64,000 nucleotides of DNA from Dolomedes plantarius (Eukaryota > Arthropoda > Arachnida > Araneae > Dolomedidae): the NCBI GenBank assembly GCA_907164885.2, contig OU015499.1, positions 158,228,828 through 158,292,827 of the forward strand, written 5' to 3'. Made by a program: the position numbers and the translations under genes. The notes under the pieces were generated by a model that was given only the letters and a program-made list of their open reading frames with translations, was not told the DNA's origin and searched no databases. Numbering within the stretch: the stretch's first letter is position 1; the number at the start of each line of letters is the position of its first letter. Positions 22,018 to 32,823 of the stretch are shown piece by piece.

Positions 22018-22022
<5 letters not shown>

Positions 22023-22812
22023 TCATGGACAAAAAAATTAGCGCACCAAGAAATAATTGCGTGATCGTAACGAAACTTGCAATGAAGGTACATGTCGGGG
22101 AGATATGCAAATGATTAGAAATGCAGCGTGATTGCGCATTACGTATAGCCGGTAGAGGGTGTTGAACATCGTACTCTGTGGAGTATAAAACAGGTAACCA
22201 AAGCTTGTTTGATTGTGCTGAATCATTTACAAAGGAAGAGCTGAGATAGACATGCCATTACGCCGTGTTCGAAGACAATATAAGCAGTTGTCGCAGTTTG
22301 AGAGGGGGAGAATCGTCGGGATGATGGAAGCTGGGTGGTCAGCTAGGCGAGTAGCTCGTCAATTAGGCCTCTCTGATTGTGTTGTGAGGAGGTGTTGGGA
22401 CCAGTGGACCCGAGAGATGTCATGTACACGAAGACCAAGCTCAGGACGCCCTCGACAGACCAGTCGTCGAGAAGACCGCCACATCGTAAGAAATGCACGC
22501 GTACAGCCAACTGCTTCATCGGCCGCCATCCAGGCACAGGTAGCACTAGGGGCGTCTGTGTCTTCTCGAACCATACGAAGGCGCCTGGCTGAAGGACAGT
22601 TGGTATCGCGGCGCCCATTACGCGTGCTGCCCTTGACGCCCACCCATCGACGCCTCCGTTTGGAGTTTTGCCGCGCACGAGGAAACTGGACTGCAGCGGA
22701 ATGGAACCAAGTCGTCTTTAGCGACGAATCCAGATTCAATCTCGGCAGTGATGACAATCGTGTTCGTGTGTGGAGAGCCCGTGGTGAACGCTCTGTGAAA
22801 GCTCTGTGAAAG
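22018..22812 (+). mobile_element. Tc1-like element, 3'-truncated
   Basis: The 5' non-coding part (22018-22251), starting ATGGACAAAAAAATTAGCGC, leads into a transposase frame. The right half, including the second and third catalytic blocks and the right TIR, is missing. Sequence switches at about 22812 to an unrelated hAT fragment, with a 12-bp local repeat (GCTCTGTGAAA twice) at the junction. Confidence 0.8.
22252..22809 (+). pseudogene. Tc1 transposase, N-terminal 185 residues
   Basis: Starts at a clear ATG. Two helix-turn-helix DNA-binding segments are visible: LSQFERGRIVGMMEAGWSAR with RQLGLSDCVVRRCWDQW, then ASVSSRTIRRRLAEGQLVSR. Between them is the GRPRQ AT-hook-like motif typical of Tc1 (RRPSSGRPRQTSRREDR). 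The first catalytic Asp is in the VVFSDESRFNLGSDDN block near residue 160. The frame stops at residue 185 where full-length relatives have about 340. Open and barely decayed, so probably a recent copy cut by a later rearrangement. Closest in my memory to spider Tc1 transposases. Confidence 0.88.
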
Positions 22813-24234
22813 CTGTCAGCATGCTATGTGAAACCTTTTCTCCACTACAGACCATGTACTGCTGCAATACAGGAAAACAATCTTTGCCTCTATTATCATT
22901 AATTTTTGTTTTCCACATCTGTAGTTTTTTCTTGAATGGTGAAATTTTCCCTTCAAGCTTCAATCTATGCATGTTACAGCCCTGAAGATACACATTCATT
23001 TAGTTTTTCATGCATTTAGTTTTTCAAATATGTCGTACAAGTATGCCAGTTTCAGCAGAAAGTGTGGATCCGCGAAATTGTTGGCGTTCACATGATCATT
23101 TTCTTTCAGGAAATAGTAAATTTCTTGATGAAGTTCAAACGTTCGAGATAGTACATTGCCAGTGAGAGCCAACGTGAGCTGCAGTAGTATTTAAGGGTCG
23201 TGTGCTCAGCCCCCAAATCCTAGCATAGGTTTTTGAAAACTCTGGCTTTAAGTGGCCTAGTTTTTATATAGCTTTCCACCTTTATTACACATTCTAGGAC
23301 GAGATTCAGGGGATGACTCAGCGATTTCGATGCAAGTGCTTCTCTGTGAATGATGCAATGGGTCCACAAACAATCCGGGGCTTTGCGACGAATCAGTGCC
23401 CGTAGGCCTCAGTAATGACCAGACATTGATCGAGCACCATCAATGCACACAGAGATGCACTTTGTCCAATCGAAATCATTTTCCGTCATAAATGTGTCAA
23501 GGATATCGAACATATCTTCAGCTGTTGTACTTCTAGTAATGCTTTTACAAAACAGGTCTTCAACAATAGTACAACCATCAATGAAACGTACATATCTGAT
23601 GAGGTGTGCATTCTTATAGCTGTCTTGGGCCTCATCTAGTTGCAATCCAAACTCATTTCATTTTATTATTTTATCAATTGATAGTTGAGATCCTGAGCCA
23701 TGTGCTGGATTTTCAATTGATGGGGTTGTTCGACAAAGGAATATTCGCCAGAAGTTTCTCCGCATTTTCTCCTATCGTTATATTAGCCATGTCCACAGCA
23801 GTCGGTAGAATCAGGTGCCCTCCGACCGTTCGGGAGTGAAGTGGTTTTCAGTGATTGGCCTTAACATTTTTTCCTTTTGCTAAGGAAGAATGCACATACA
23901 AGACAAGAATACGACCAACTATGGGAAAGCTTATATGAGATGTGCCATGGTACGTGCCACGAGACATTACCGGACACTCCTTAAACTGTGTCTAATATAT
24001 TAATTCGATCTTTTCTCTTGAAGCAAACACAAACATATACAATAGCGAACTCGAAGAGGAGAATTGTTTTCCCCCTTTTTGTTCATTTTCGTCAAGTCTT
24101 TCGTCAATACCGGATATACCCGATTTCGTATATTTCGTATATACCGGAATAGTCCTTAGCAATAGATTACATGAGAGATCTTGGGCGCTTCGCGGCACCC
24201 CAGGGTGCCGCAGCACACACTTTGGGAACCCCTG
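22813..24234 (-). mobile_element. hAT element fragment (ZBED5/Charlie-like)
   Basis: The right end carries a hAT-like terminus: read on the minus strand from 24234 it begins CAGGGGTTCCCAAAGTGTG. The coding remnant lies at 22850-23830. The other TIR is missing because the element is cut at the junction with the Tc1 fragment near 22812, so no target duplication can be checked. Confidence 0.75.
22850..23830 (-). pseudogene. ZBED5-like hAT transposase, broken
   Basis: Minus-strand remnants in several frames. The best (23645-23409) reads ...IVEDLFCKSI... then FDWTKCISVCIDGARSMSG, which is the ZBED5/FAM200-type hAT core where CIDGARSM carries a catalytic Asp region. Downstream fragments read LWTHCIIHREALASKSLSH and KYYCSSRWLSL (about 23370-23130), then LQGCNMHRLKLEGKISPFKK (about 22985-22925). 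Stops and shifts throughout; the N-terminal BED finger is not seen. Vertebrate relatives are domesticated, but this copy is not intact. Confidence 0.78.
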
Positions 24235-24972
24235 CTCATGGGGAAACGGAATTTTCTTTCAGGCCAAAGCTAGGACCGATCACGGATCCAGGTGGCGGCA
24301 GTGCGATTTTTCTGAATTCATGTTTGGCAACTCGTTTACTTCGAAAAATTACTATAAATTTATTAATTCATACTATAAGTTTATTAATATAAGTTTATCA
24401 TAGGTTACCATAAGTTTATTAATTCGTCTGGAGGTGAATACCAACGCCGAATGGGTTCGTTGAAATTTAGCCAAGTTGGTCCGTTACCCTCCGTTTGTAC
24501 GTGTATCCGACTTTCGGCAATTCCGCAGATTCTGAAGTTTTTGGGAGCAGCTTCCACTTGCCGATGTCCATTTAATCAGGAGCTGTGCTCCCTGAAAATT
24601 CTGCACAGGACACGCCTGAGTTTCAAAACCTTTAATTCACGGTTGGCTACACGGCAAAAATTTTTAACGACGCGATATTTTGCTTCAAACTGCAATGAAA
24701 ATGAAAAAAAATCATACACCTCATGGAGCCCTTACTAATTTATACGAATAAAAAAGACAAGGTTAGTAGTGTTTTATATAAAATGGAAACCACCAAACAG
24801 TAAGGTCCAGTTTCAATTTTAAGCGAATTGTTTATTTATCAATAATTTTCTGAACTTTTTAAGAACAGAAATACACCGAGGATGTCAGTGAGCGTTTTCA
24901 ATCAAAATCAAAGTTGTTAAAAAAACAGGATAAAAAAAATGATCAATATTCTCACAATTCAGTTTACATACC
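24235..24972. other. No recognised gene
   Basis: Mixed-composition sequence with a short repeated TAAGTTTATTAAT motif (24350-24425). A 95-codon plus frame (24451-24738) has no recognisable domain. Nothing else supported. Confidence 0.5.
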
Positions 24973-25506
24973 GGGTGGTTATAATTAAACTTCCCCTATA
25001 AACGGCATCCTACAGCGCAAACGGGTGAACGGAATGCAACGAAATTTTATATATGGGCTATACACGAGATGCGCTCACGGAATTTCGAAAAAAAATTAGT
25101 TCTAAAATGTCCACCAGAGGGCGCCTTTTCGGGAAAAACATAAAATTTAACACAATAAAAGACCAAAACGGAATACAGAAACAATATTAACATTTAATGA
25201 CTAGTTTCTGATCACCTTGTCATCGAACCACATTAAGTAAAGGTAAGGGAGAAACAAAAATAGTTCAGTTTGCAGAAACAAGAGCAGATTAGGACGAAAT
25301 TGCACAAGAGGGGCAGTTGTTAATCGGGTCCAGGACGATGTAGGGAAAGATTCTCCACGTGACCACCTTCATTCACCTGCAAAATTTCAAGTCGATGGAC
25401 GTGAGCGCATCTCGTGTATAGCCCATATACGAAATTTCGTTGCATTCCGTTCACCCGTTTGCGCTGTAGGATGCCGTTTATTGGGGAAGTTTAATTATAA
25501 CCACCC
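24973..25506 (-). mobile_element. Internally deleted mariner-like element, left member of an inverted pair
   Basis: About 534 bp with long inverted ends (about 105 bp each; outer bases GGGTGGTTATAATTAAACTT). The left arm (24973-25396) is the reverse complement of 25672-26096, so both derive from one family. It retains the 3' coding end of the family in minus orientation. TA flanks are not clean. Confidence 0.75.
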
Positions 25507-25548
25507 ACATGACAACGCCTGGTGTATCGTGAAAAAAGTCTGGTGTAT

Positions 25549-25592
25549 CGTGGAGGTGTTGCGACGTCATTCAACGTCGCAACACCTCCACG
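25549..25592. other. Perfect hairpin, 19-bp stem, 6-nt loop
   Basis: 25549-25567 (CGTGGAGGTGTTGCGACGT) and 25574-25592 are perfect reverse complements around the loop CATTCA. It lies at the junction between the two inverted mariner-like copies and may mark the rearrangement point. Confidence 0.9.
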
Positions 25593-26096
25593 ACTCCATA
25601 AGAACTCCATAACGCTTCATGTGCGAAGTCTCACAACTGATCAGTTACGATCTGCTGTTGAACACACTGTTCATCGACTTGAAATTTTGCAGGTGAATGA
25701 AGGTCGTCACTTGGAGCAGCTTTCCTTACATCGTCCTGGACACGACTAACAACTGCTCCTCTTGTGCAATTTCGTCCTAATCTGTTCTTGTTTCTGCAAA
25801 CTGAACTGTTTTTGTTTCTCCCTTACCTTTACTTAATGTGGTTCGATGACAAGGTGATCAGAAACTAGTCAATAAATGTTAATATTGTTTCTGTATTCCA
25901 TTTTGGTCGTTTATTCTGTTAAATTTCATGTTTTTCCCGAAAAGGCGCCCTCTGGTGGACATTTTAGAACTAATTTTTTTTCGAAATTCAATGAGCGCAT
26001 CTCGTGTATATCCCATATATAAAATTTCGTTGCATTCAGTTCACCCGTCTGCGCTGTAGGATGCCGTTTATAGGGGAAGTTTAATTATAACCACCC
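25593..26096 (+). mobile_element. 5'-truncated mariner-like element, right member of inverted pair
   Basis: Ends CCACCC at 26096, complementary to the left end at 24973. It carries a transposase C-terminal remnant (about 25610-25749), reading QLRSAVEHTVHRLEILQVNE then GRHLEQL, resembling the CRVTNGSHIEHL-type C-terminus of a widespread mariner-like group. The 5' two thirds are absent. Confidence 0.7.
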
Positions 26097-27372
26097 TATA
26101 TCGTAACATATCTAAAAAGGTAGAGTAAATTCACAAAGAAACAAAACATTTCTTTTACAAGATAGTACACATCATTCTCGAGTGTGAAGCTTTCTTTCGT
26201 GATATTCCCCCCCCCCCCCCCGAAAAAAAAGTACTCATGAACAAGAGGAATAATATAAAATTTTTATTCACGGAATCCATTTAATTCATTTATTTTGTAA
26301 CGTCACTCAAAACCCAGATCTTCGGGTCAAAAAATTGATAAAAACTGCATTAATAACTGTATCAAAACATTTTAACCATTTTTTCTGTAACTTAAAATGG
26401 ATGAGCATTGGAAATATATTTTTTCTCTTCCAATCCTGCACGCACATATAAATTGGGTGAATATGAGGTAAAGTGTGTGTTCGTCGTCTATATAAAATAT
26501 ATGTATAACACAATTATTGTCAAATTATTTTTGTAATGGAAACATTTTTTTTCGGTCCCTATAATTTTTTTTAATCTTGAAATTGTTGAGAAGGGTACCA
26601 TTATCCATCTATTTTGACACACTCATGAAGTTATATAGCTCTGTAGCTTCATGGATACACTGTACTCTATAGGCTTTCTGCTGGAAACGTCATGAAGTGA
26701 CGTCACGCTTAAGCTCCGCCCCCTGGTAGGCAAAACATTCGGCATTTTGCATCGTGCACATGTTAGCAAAGCTCTACTTAAACATTTACATATCGTTGAA
26801 ACAGCTTATTGATTTAAATTATCATTATGCTAGTGAGTTATGTAGCTTATGGGTGCACATTCAGGCTTTCAAAAGGATATAATGTTGACATGTATCGTTT
26901 TCCGAAGGATGAAAAAGATACATATGTGAATAAAACCTAATTAATAAAAAAATACTCTTCAGACTGGAACATTTTGCCAAGATTATGTATTTCGTATATC
27001 AGACAGCATTCTGTGCAAACTACATCTCAGCACTTAAATATTGCTTTTATAGCAACATTTTCTTTTTACTTAATTGAAATATATTTACAACAAAATATAT
27101 TTAAATTATATTTACAAAAATTTTAACTTAGAGAATATACAAACCTAATTTAGGTACAAGACAAAAACTTTATACAGATTAAGCTCTTTTTAATTAATGA
27201 AGAGGAATATAAACCTATGGCACCTGATGATAGCATACATAGACAACAAATATATAAAACCTCTTCTAAGATATAAAAATTTATTCTTGACAAATAATCT
27301 CTCGATAACATTTTTTATAAATATTTGATAAACCATGGAAATATTAATATTGAAATTTTCACAAATCTTTTG
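26097..27372. other. Mostly non-coding; poly-C run and THAP-like fragment
   Basis: Contains a 15-C run (26207-26221), a TGACGTCA palindrome (26698-26705) in a GC-richer stretch, the THAP-like start at 26827-26940, and otherwise AT-rich sequence. A minus-strand 66-codon frame at 27190-27390 has no recognisable features. Confidence 0.5.
26827..26940 (+). pseudogene. THAP-domain-like N-terminal fragment
   Basis: From ATG at 26827 the frame reads MLVSYVAYGCTFRLSKGYNV then MYRFPKDEKDTYVNK and a stop. The AYGC and RFPKD blocks match the start of THAP zinc-binding domains (C-x2-4-C...FHRFPKD). The first zinc Cys (CxAYGC) is replaced by Tyr, and a stop falls soon after FPKD; some downstream sequence (SSDWNILPRLCIS) still resembles the following W and C residues. 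THAP domains occur in P-element transposases and host DNA-binding proteins. A GC-richer stretch with a CRE-like palindrome lies just upstream. Confidence 0.5.
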
Positions 27373-28218
27373 GGTACAGATGTGTTTCACGCACCTTTTT
27401 CAATTTGGCGATTTTTTTTATGTTTGGCGATTTTTTATTTTTAGCGATTTTTTTGTTTGGTCTGGCAGCCATGCGATTTGGCGTGATGTTTGTTTTTTGT
27501 TGCAACCCTGAATAGGTGTTGTGGTATTGTGTAGTGTTTTTGGAAGTTTAATATACCGGTGTTCGATATTTTTGTTGGGGTTTCATAGTAGCGGTTTAGG
27601 ATTTCTGTAATATTTTTGGAAGTTTAATGTCTTCGTTTTTTGATATATCTGCGTATGTTTTAAATAGATGTTGCGGATATGTGTAATGTTTTTGGAAGTT
27701 TAATGTCTTCGTTTTTTGATATATTTGCGTATGTTTTAAAGTAGCGGTTGAGCATTTCTGTTTAGGTTTTGAATTTTAATATAGCCGCTTTTAGATATAT
27801 TTGCGTATGTTTTAAATAAGTGGTTGAGTATTTCTGCTGAGGTTTTGAAGTTTAATACAGCTGTTTTTAGATATTTTTGAGTGTTTTAAAGTAGCGGTTG
27901 AGCATTTCTGTTTAGGTTTTGAATTTTAATACAGCCGTTTTTAGATATATTCGTGTATGTTTTAAAGTAGCTGTTGTGGTTTTGTGACATGTTTTTGAAA
28001 GTTTATTATTGCCATTGGTAAGTTTGTTTTGAATTTATTTTTATATTTGAGTTGTTATTGATATTATGCGTATATTTGTTATTTTAAGTGTAAAATGTCC
28101 GCGTAGGCCTGTTTTGGCGACAAGTTGGCGACAAAAATTTTTTTTAGGAGTATTTGGCGTCAAAAAAATTTTGTCGCCAAATTGTCACCAAGGGAGGTGC
28201 GTGTAATACATCTGTTCC
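27373..28218. mobile_element. Non-autonomous DNA transposon with 8-bp TSD and internal minisatellite (copy 1)
   Basis: Inverted ends starting GGTACAGATGTGTTTCACG (left) and, reading inward from the right end, GGAACAGATGTATTACACG. Perfect 8-bp target duplication ATCTTTTG (27365-27372 and 28219-28226). Subterminal TTGGCGA-type repeats occur at both sides. The core is about seven 75-bp tandem units. No coding sequence. The second copy is at 31714-32815 in opposite orientation. 8-bp duplications fit hAT, P or Merlin; a GG start leans toward Merlin. Confidence 0.88.
27540..28010 (+). repeat. 75-bp minisatellite inside the transposon
   Basis: About seven units marked by TTTTGGAAGTTTAAT or a variant at about 27540, 27616, 27690, 27768, 27844, 27919 and 27993 (74-78 bp apart), each followed by a GATATATTTGCGTATGTTTT-like stretch and a TAGCGGTTGAGCATTTCTG-like stretch. 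Confidence 0.85.
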
Positions 28219-28226
28219 ATCTTTTG

Positions 28227-29197
28227 TACTTTCCCCTTTTTAAAAAAGAGCATTTATTCATCAAAACATTCAGAACAATTAAATATAAATACCTAGAAAT
28301 TTAAATAACTTAAAACGGCAAAGTATTTTTAACTAAATATTTTCATCATTGATGCAAGCCATAATGTTCAGGCAAGCATTAATGCATCATTAATGCAAGC
28401 TATAATGTCAGTAAAACAGTTACATCACTGTAAACAATCAATTGAAATGGTGTTATTCGCAGCAATTTTTTATTGTTAATTCACTGTGTAATGTGATGCA
28501 TTTTATTCCTTTACCCTTTATTCCAGAAGCAAGGATAACATTATATAACAACTTAAAAAAGAATGTAACAAGTTAACAATTTAACTAATTAAATTAATTT
28601 TCCAGATTCAAAACTAATTTTTCAAAAAAATGGAATCGTTATAAATACGTAATAAGAATAAAATAGATACCACGGTACAATTTACACATAATTCAACACG
28701 TGCGAAGATCAGCAAAGTTATCGACAGTTTTAAATATTTAGGGAAGGCCATATAAAATTATACAAATCAAACTTACAACAAACAAAGGGATCTAACATTT
28801 TTTTTCCTGGTGTAAAGTGCAAAAATCGTTTGATGTCGGATTTCTTTACAACTGGCCATAGGGTATGTCATACTTCCAGTCTTCATTTTTTTAATAAAAA
28901 GGGATCTAGAAGGCAAAAGAAACCCCATCTTATTCTCTAAAGATTATTTTTTCAACGTAAGTTTGTTTGGACGATCTGTCTAAAGTATTCGCATAATTTG
29001 ATAGCTTTATATCGAATTTGTGGTAAGCGTGATCATAGAACGCCATGATAAGTCAACGGATGTTTTGCCAACCAGCGTTCGGCGTCGCAGTGTTTGTTTG
29101 TAAACAGGCGCAAAGTCTATCAAGAATACGAGGGTTACCAAGGCGTAATGCCTCCGAGAAAAAATCAGTCTTTGAGGCTGCGCATTTGAATCATCCG
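28227..29197. other. No recognised gene
   Basis: AT-rich, with a local repeat of ATTAATGCA-type words near 28360-28400. A short minus frame at 29007-29270 runs into the neighbouring inverted-repeat element and is considered incidental. Confidence 0.5.
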
Positions 29198-29390
29198 TAA
29201 GGACTTGTTCACATAGGAGTCCGTTGCGTTGCGTTAAGGAAAAGATGACGTTGAGACGAAAATAAACCAATCATATGCCTCCAAATGGTTAGCAATGAAA
29301 TTTTTAACGCCTATGATTGGTTTATTTTCGTCCCAACGTCATCTTTTCCTTAACGCAACGCCACGGACTCCTATGTGAACAGGCCCTTAA
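29198..29390. mobile_element. MITE-like near-perfect inverted repeat, 193 bp
   Basis: Arms 29198-29274 and 29312-29390 are near-perfect reverse complements around a 37-bp centre. Outer ends read TAAGGACTTGTTCACAT on the left and, inward from the right, TTAAGGGCCTGTTCACAT. The TTAA at the right and TAA at the left suggest a TTAA target (piggyBac-type), not proven. Confidence 0.75.
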
Positions 29391-30010
29391 GCTTAACAGA
29401 AGCTCACAATAAAAGAATCATTCTGCGAACATAACATCTTTCGGTCAGAGGTAAGTTGTGTGTTCGACCCCTCTCTTTCTCCCCTATAGGTACTCTGTCA
29501 ACTACATGACTTTTGCTTATATATATGACTTATATTTGGAATACATTTATAATGATCAGTAGTACCATGAAGCTATAAGAAATACCGTTATGGTGGCAAC
29601 GGTATCGCTTGATGTGTATGTCTATGCCGCGCAGTAGATTATTTTTATTATTATTTATCCTTTTTTGTTTCTTATGATCTCATTGTTCACAATTACATGT
29701 TTTTCTACGTTGCAGTGCTCGGCCCATGGAACGTACTTACTCCATTTTTCCTGGTGGTCCTTGTTGAGGCAGACTCCTTGATTAATGTAAATTCGTTTGC
29801 CCATGCAGCAGAACTGCATCTCAACTCCACATCAACAAAATGTAAACAGTTCCGCTTTCGTTCTGTTGTAGCGTGTGTGTTAAGCATGAAGCTCTAAGAT
29901 GAAGCAATATCTTTAGCCTCGTGATGTTAAGGAAGGTGTATTAAATACAGTGCTTGTTCTAAATTGTTCATAGTCATTATCGAGCAGTTTCTCACAGTCC
30001 TGATGGTTTG
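29391..30010. other. No recognised gene
   Basis: Includes a GTTCGACCCC word near 29462-29471 without a matching A box, and two opposite short frames around 29697-29897 with no recognisable domain. Confidence 0.45.
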
Positions 30011-31645
30011 GTAGATTATTGCATTTGATTCTCTATAATCGTAGTAAATAACAGTAAAGTGTGGTGCCCTTGCCGACAAACTTTGGATCACATACTGAAA
30101 TTAAATTGATCTAGATGCCAGAAAAATAAACAGCCATTCAAGTAAATTTAATTTACAGGTATTTTTTTTTTTCTGTATTATATGACCCAACTGTTTGTTA
30201 AGATGCTAAAAATGATATATGATTTCTACATTTTACACTATTTTTTTGTGGGTGTAACTAAATGCTAATACAATACGCATAACTTTTAAACCGTTAAAAA
30301 CTGCCTCTTCAGCCATGGTATATTGTCTTTAGCAAATTAGTAGAGTATAACTTTCAGGTCGATGTCGGCGTGCTGTTAAAATATATGCTCCAAGATTTCA
30401 AGAGATTGCTAAAAGTTGGCATCTGATTCTATGTATCCCTTACTTTTTAATTTTTCCACTTTTAAAAGTTTATCACAGTAACGTGATTTCTTAAAAATAG
30501 GTAAATGATTCTTGTGGATATTTTTACTATAAGAAGTTTTATGTATTGGATTTTTGGGGGATATCTTTAAAAAAAAATTGCAGATGCAATTCAGACTGCT
30601 CAAAATCCCTTCCACAACTGTTTCTTCAAAATGTGGCTTTCTGGTAAGTTATAAAATTTTATTTGTTTCGTTTTAAGGTATCTCTCCGACTACCTTTAAA
30701 ACGTCGATTTTGACGAACATTCCGAAAGTGTTTTTAATCCTTTTTCTTAAAGATTGTAAATTTCTATTTCTAAATCTGCTTGTATTTTTTCTGTACGATC
30801 ATTAGAAATGAAATGAGAGCGATTTAAAGGTCAGCAGCAGCTATAAATTTCAACACAAGTTGAAAACTTTAATTATGTTTTCTGAAGAACTTATTTTTCA
30901 TCAAAAATGCAAACAAATATTATGATATGTCTGTGAAATTTTTCCCGTATGTTTTTCTTACTATTTAGTATGTAATGAACTACAGATTTGGTTTTGGGTA
31001 TTTTATTTGTTGATTTATAGCTGCATTTTTAGAAAATCTCAGGAGAAATTACAAAAATTTTACATGTAATTGCCTATAATGATCTGTAATTTTTTTAGAT
31101 TTCGCGATATCGATTAGCTTTTAGTTCATTACACTTAGGGGGTACTTATGTACATATAACAAAAAGAAATTAATGTTATATGCATAATTTTTTTTTAGAG
31201 CTAGAGACTTTTTGTAATAATTTGCTTAATTTCAACCCAAATTCATAAATTTTGTTAAAAGTTGCATAGTCATAGTCTATTTTTTCATAATTTTCGTGTT
31301 TTGGTGTTATACTCCTTCGAAAAATAAGACAGAAATTGACGCAAGTACGGTTTTTTCTTTTAAGTGCTCGAAAGGTAGTCGGATACCTTAAGCTTACGAA
31401 AAAATGGCGTTGCTTAGATAGGGTTGCATTATTCTGAGTTTTCCGTGTTTGGCCGAAAACTCGGAAACCGCGCCAAGCGGCACATGATACGGAATTCTTC
31501 CCGTATTTCTTAATGTTTTAAAACTTTTAGCCTGACAATCAATACTGAATAAAAATTCAACAACAAGTAGCTGATAAACAGCATTAGAATATTTTTAAAA
31601 AATGATTGAATACAGCATTTATCTGGAGTAAATAATTGAAACAGG
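30011..31645 (+). repeat. Dispersed repeat, copy 1
   Basis: 30011-30428 matches 63205-63621, and 31497-31645 matches 63838-63990, in the same order and orientation; the part between is present here and mostly deleted in copy 2. Well-conserved words include GATCACATACTGAAATTAAA. A minus-strand 68-codon frame (30409-30615) has no recognised domain. Class unknown; copy 2 adjoins a MULE-type gene, so this could be that family's terminal region. Confidence 0.75.
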
Positions 31646-31713
31646 TTAAATATCAAGAGAGTGTTCATAATGTATCAATCTGTTTCAAAAAGTTGGTCAG
31701 AATTTAAACATTT

Positions 31714-32815
31714 GGAACAGATGTGTCAGATGCACCCCCCCCCCCCCCCCTTGGCGATAAGTTGGCACCAACTTTTCCCGTTTCCGCAGACATGTCAGGA
31801 TTAAAGTGCAAAATATACACAAAAACATTAATAGCAACCAAGAAATAAAAAATAATAAACTTATCGCAGGCTGTATTAAACTTCCAAAAACATTATAGAA
31901 ACCATCACCCGCTGGTTTGAAGCAGCAATAAACATATCTTCCGCAGACTGTATTAAACTTCCAAGAACATTACAGAAATCCTCACCTGCTGATTTGAAGC
32001 ACAAACAAACATATCTTCCGCTGGCGGTATTAAACTTCAAAAAACATTACAGAAATCCCCAGCAGCTGATTTGTCAGCGTAAACGTCAATTTTCCATACA
32101 AAAACCTATTACACACCTGTTTCCCATAAAATACATCCTAAACAGCAACCTCAATTCAATCATGTCACTCATTTTGCTACAAACTACACTATAAGAAACA
32201 AAACAGCATTTACCTTGGAAGGGAAGAAATTGATGAATCTAATTTCGTGAAAAGAAAATATCATTAACTTACTCAGACGTATTACAAATGTATTCCAAAC
32301 TGCCACATTTTAAATCAACCACAATGTTTTCAAAAACTCAAATGTAGAAACGCTTGAAACAACCAACATGTAAGTCTATCAAAACACACCTAAATTAACA
32401 GTTAATTTCAAATAAACTGCTAAAAACCTCATTTAGCCAATAAGTTTGCTAAATTACAAAATAGGAATGACGCATGCGTCAGAAAAAAGCACAGCAGATA
32501 CAAAACATTCTTCAATGCTTTTAACAAAAATTTTAAATTCCTCCCACTTTATATCCCTACCCTAACAACCCTAACAGTATGCCTATGTCTCGAAAATCTA
32601 CATCTAATACTCTCCAAAATACGTCATTGATATTTTGCAATAACATGGCCACCATATTAAACCACGTAATAAACAATCAATGGCCACAAGCCTGCATGAC
32701 AAAATAACCATTCAAACTGGGTTGCCACAAAAAACAATTTCGCCAAATTAGCATGGTTATCACGCTATACACAAACTTGGCAGGGGGGGGTTTGCACGTA
32801 TGACACATCTGTACC
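31714..32815. mobile_element. Non-autonomous DNA transposon with 8-bp TSD and internal repeats (copy 2)
   Basis: Left end GGAACAGATGTGTCAGATG and, inward from the right end, GGTACAGATGTGTCATACG, flanked by the perfect 8-bp duplication AAACATTT (31706-31713 and 32816-32823). An 18-C run follows the left terminus and a G run precedes the right one. Internal units with ATTAAACTTCC recur at about 31875, 31952 and 32029 (77-bp period) and are the reverse complement of the units in copy 1. No transposase. Confidence 0.88.
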
Positions 32816-32823
32816 AAACATTT

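Noticed and set aside
22343..22757. Minus-strand frames opposite the Tc1 transposase
   Set aside because: Shadows of the intact plus-strand frame with its HTH and catalytic motif.
27540..28010. CRISPR-like array of about 75-bp units
   Set aside because: Units are imperfect along their whole length, with no constant repeat and unique spacer pattern, and lie inside a transposon.
29440..29480. tRNA gene suggested by GTTCGACCCC
   Set aside because: No A box at proper spacing and no acceptor or anticodon stem.
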